64,000 bases of DNA, taken from NCBI RefSeq assembly GCF_003319105.1, contig NZ_QOHH01000011.1:98823-162822 (forward strand), given 5' to 3'. This DNA is from Blastococcus sp. TF02-09 (GTDB taxonomy: Bacteria > Actinomycetota > Actinomycetes > Mycobacteriales > Geodermatophilaceae). The notes beneath the pieces were generated by a model that had not been told where the DNA came from, searched no databases, and saw nothing but the letters and a program-made list of their open reading frames with translations. The translations under genes and the position numbers were made by a program. Positions 62,230 to 64,000 of the stretch are shown piece after piece (the first letter of the stretch is position 1; every line of letters begins with the position of its first letter).

Positions 62230-63843
62230 GTGGACGCCCCGGTGCTCGCCCGAACGACGCCGGCCGATGCCGGCACCGCCGCCCGCAACGCCGCGGCGCA
62301 CGCCGCGCTGGCCGCCGACCTCGCCGACCAGCTGGGCCGGGTGGCCCAGGGCGGCGGTGAGCGGGCGCGGCAGCGGCACGTCGAGCGCGGCAAGCTGCTG
62401 CCCCGGGAGCGGGTCGACGCGCTGCTCGACCCGGGCAGTCCGTTCCTGGAGCTCTCGCCGCTGGCCGCGCACGGGTTGTACGGCGGGGACGCCCCGGCCG
62501 CCGGGATCATCACCGGCATCGGCCGGATCGCCGGCCGCGAGTGCGTGGTGGTGGCCAACGACGCCACCGTCAAGGGTGGCACCTACTACCCGATGACGGT
62601 GAAGAAGCACCTGCGCGCCCAGGAGGTGGCGCTGCACAACCGGCTGCCCTGCATCTACCTGGTCGACTCGGGTGGCGCGTTCCTGCCGATGCAGGACGAC
62701 GTCTTCCCCGACCGCGAGCACTTCGGCCGGATCTTCTACAACCAGGCCACGATGTCCAAGGCGGGCATCCCGCAGATCGCCGCCGTCCTCGGGTCGTGCA
62801 CCGCCGGTGGCGCCTACGTGCCGGCCATGAGCGACGAGGCGGTCATCGTCCGCGGCCAGGGCACGATCTTCCTGGGCGGCCCGCCGCTGGTGAAGGCCGC
62901 GACCGGCGAGGTGGTCACCGCCGAGGACCTGGGCGGGGGAGACCTGCACAGCCGGGTCAGCGGGGTCACCGACCACCTGGCCGACGACGACGCGCACGCG
63001 TTGCAGATCGTCCGCCAGATCGTGGGCACCCTCGGCCCGCGCGAGCCCCGCCCCTGGGACGTCGCGCCGGTGGAGGAGCCGGTGCACCCGCCCGAGTCGG
63101 TGGTCGAGGTCGTGCCGCCGGACCCGCGCACGCCCTACGACGTCCGCGACGTGATCGCCCGGCTCGTCGACGGCAGCCGGTTCGCCGAGTTCAAGCCGCT
63201 GTACGGGTCCACGCTGGTCACCGGCTTCGCCCGCCTGCACGGCCACCCGGTCGGCATCGTCGCGAACAACGGCGTCCTTTTCAGCGAGTCGGCGCTCAAG
63301 GGCGCGCACTTCATCGAGCTGTGCGACCGGCGGAAGATCCCGCTGCTCTTCCTGCAGAACATCTCCGGGTTCATGGTCGGCCGGGACTACGAGGCCGGGG
63401 GCATCACCAAGCACGGCGCCAAGATGGTGACCGCGGTGGCGTGCGCCCGGGTACCGAAGCTGACCGTGGTCATCGGCGGCTCGTTCGGCGCCGGCAACTA
63501 CTCGATGTGCGGCCGGGCGTACTCGCCCCGCTTCCTCTTCACGTGGCCCAACTCGCGCATCTCGGTGATGGGCGGCGAGCAGGCGGCCTCGGTGCTCGCG
63601 CAGGTGCGCCGCGACGGGCTGGAGGCCCGCGGCGAGGAGTGGCCGGCCGAGGACGAGGAGGCGTTCAAGGCGCCGATCCGCGAGCAGTACGAGCAGCAGG
63701 GGCACCCGTACTACGCGACCGCCCGCCTCTGGGACGACGGCGTGATCGACCCGACGCAGACCCGCACCGTGCTCGGCCTGGCCCTGTCCGCCTGCGCCAA
63801 CGCGCCCCTCGAGGAGGTCGGCTATGGCGTCTTCCGCATGTGA
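62230..63843 (+). CDS. Acyl-CoA carboxylase carboxyltransferase (beta) subunit
   Basis: 537 aa with two crotonase-like halves. [60 protein letters not shown] and [16 protein letters not shown] lie in the N-half; [20 protein letters not shown] and [20 protein letters not shown] in the C-half. The latter set is characteristic of methylcrotonyl-CoA or related branched acyl-CoA carboxylases (AccD1/MccB-type). It transfers CO2 from biotin to an acyl-CoA. The biotin-carboxylase alpha subunit normally follows, but here an IS30 element begins 80 bp downstream. GTG 62230 appears to be leaderless. Confidence 0.9.
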   Translation: MDAPVLARTTPADAGTAARNAAAHAALAADLADQLGRVAQGGGERARQRHVERGKLLPRERVDALLDPGSPFLELSPLAAHGLYGGDAPAAGIITGIGRIAGRECVVVANDATVKGGTYYPMTVKKHLRAQEVALHNRLPCIYLVDSGGAFLPMQDDVFPDREHFGRIFYNQATMSKAGIPQIAAVLGSCTAGGAYVPAMSDEAVIVRGQGTIFLGGPPLVKAATGEVVTAEDLGGGDLHSRVSGVTDHLADDDAHALQIVRQIVGTLGPREPRPWDVAPVEEPVHPPESVVEVVPPDPRTPYDVRDVIARLVDGSRFAEFKPLYGSTLVTGFARLHGHPVGIVANNGVLFSESALKGAHFIELCDRRKIPLLFLQNISGFMVGRDYEAGGITKHGAKMVTAVACARVPKLTVVIGGSFGAGNYSMCGRAYSPRFLFTWPNSRISVMGGEQAASVLAQVRRDGLEARGEEWPAEDEEAFKAPIREQYEQQGHPYYATARLWDDGVIDPTQTRTVLGLALSACANAPLEEVGYGVFRM

Positions 63844-63852
63844 CCCTCTCCC

Positions 63853-63870
63853 GCTTTTCCGCGGAAAAGC
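63853..63870. terminator. Palindromic terminator candidate
   Basis: GCTTTTCCGCGGAAAAGC is a perfect palindrome 9 bases after the carboxylase stop. It may end the carboxylase transcript or mark the site beside which the IS element inserted. Confidence 0.5.
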
Positions 63871-63884
63871 AGACCTCGGGTTCA

Positions 63885-64000
63885 AGGGGTCGATGCAACA
63901 CCCCAGCAGATCGGGGTGGTGTCGATGGGGCGTCCGCGGATGCCGAGGGAGATCGAGCGCAGGTTCTGGCGGTTGATCGCCCAGGGTTGGTCGACCGAGC
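63885..64000 (+). mobile_element. Left end of an IS30-family element (cut by window edge)
   Basis: TCAAGGGGTCGATGCAACAC lies about 40 bases before the transposase start and looks like an IS30-family terminal sequence. The right end is outside the window, so the inverted repeat cannot be paired. The left limit is approximate. Confidence 0.6.
63925..64000 (+). CDS. IS30-family transposase, N-terminal fragment
   Basis: The ATG at 63925 opens MGRPRMPREIERRFWRLIAQ, then G-W-S-T-E, matching the N-terminal DNA-binding region of IS30 transposases. The frame remains open to the edge. GTG 63916 is an alternative start. The element lies where the biotin-carboxylase partner gene of the carboxylase would be expected, and may have separated the two. 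Confidence 0.7.
   Translation, partial: MGRPRMPREIERRFWRLIAQGWSTE

Overview
The window is high-GC, densely packed DNA with many GTG starts and 4-bp ATGA/GTGA stop-start overlaps. An ECF41 sigma factor, a DUF222-HNH protein, paired dynamin-like GTPases and an oxygen-dependent cobalamin pathway all point to a free-living aerobic actinobacterium. A Geodermatophilaceae-like soil or rock actinomycete is my best guess; this rests on overall resemblance only.

Layout. 1-5.4 kb: end of a TrkA/RCK-type ion channel, a secreted protein and a two-component pair. 5.4-11.5 kb: an accessory segment (DedA-like protein, XRE regulator, alpha/beta hydrolase, SDR, carboxymuconolactone-decarboxylase-like protein, DUF433/PIN-like toxin-antitoxin). 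It is bracketed by a 33-bp direct repeat of the response-regulator 3' end and by a partial and a complete copy of tRNA-Lys, so it looks like an integrated island without a visible integrase. 11.7-25.6 kb: L,D-transpeptidase lipoprotein, BNR/MoaD pair, ECF41 locus, dapA, an acyl-CoA dehydrogenase/enoyl-CoA hydratase pair, the GTPase pair, an esterase and an FKBP lipoprotein.

25.6-50.3 kb is dominated by cobalamin synthesis. A nine-gene minus-strand operon (chelatase ChlID, cobO, cobB, cbiMNQO, a CbiG_C-CobC fusion, cobA) starts at a cobalamin riboswitch near 34.8 kb. cobL-cobM, cbiD, cobK and cobIJ-cobH follow in alternating orientation with overlapping ends. After a short accessory stretch (76-bp tandem repeat, DUF222-HNH gene, DHFR-like protein) come cobG and, behind a second riboswitch, cobN. 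The two riboswitches therefore sit in front of the two halves of the cobaltochelatase. The enzymes cover most corrin-ring steps plus cobalt uptake.

50.3-56.2 kb holds an oxidative cluster: a flavin alpha-hydroxy-acid oxidase, two closely related P450s, a D-threonine-aldolase-like PLP enzyme, a TetR regulator and a P450-type ferredoxin. Both divergent intergenic regions carry the same 30-bp promoter/operator, which ties the genes into one probable regulon of unknown substrate. 56.2-64 kb: small secreted proteins, an OhrR-like regulator, a truncated helix-hairpin-helix ORF, tRNA-His, oligoribonuclease, a Pro/Ala-rich membrane protein, a TetR/acyl-CoA carboxylase pair with two palindromic operators, and the start of an IS30-family element at the right edge.
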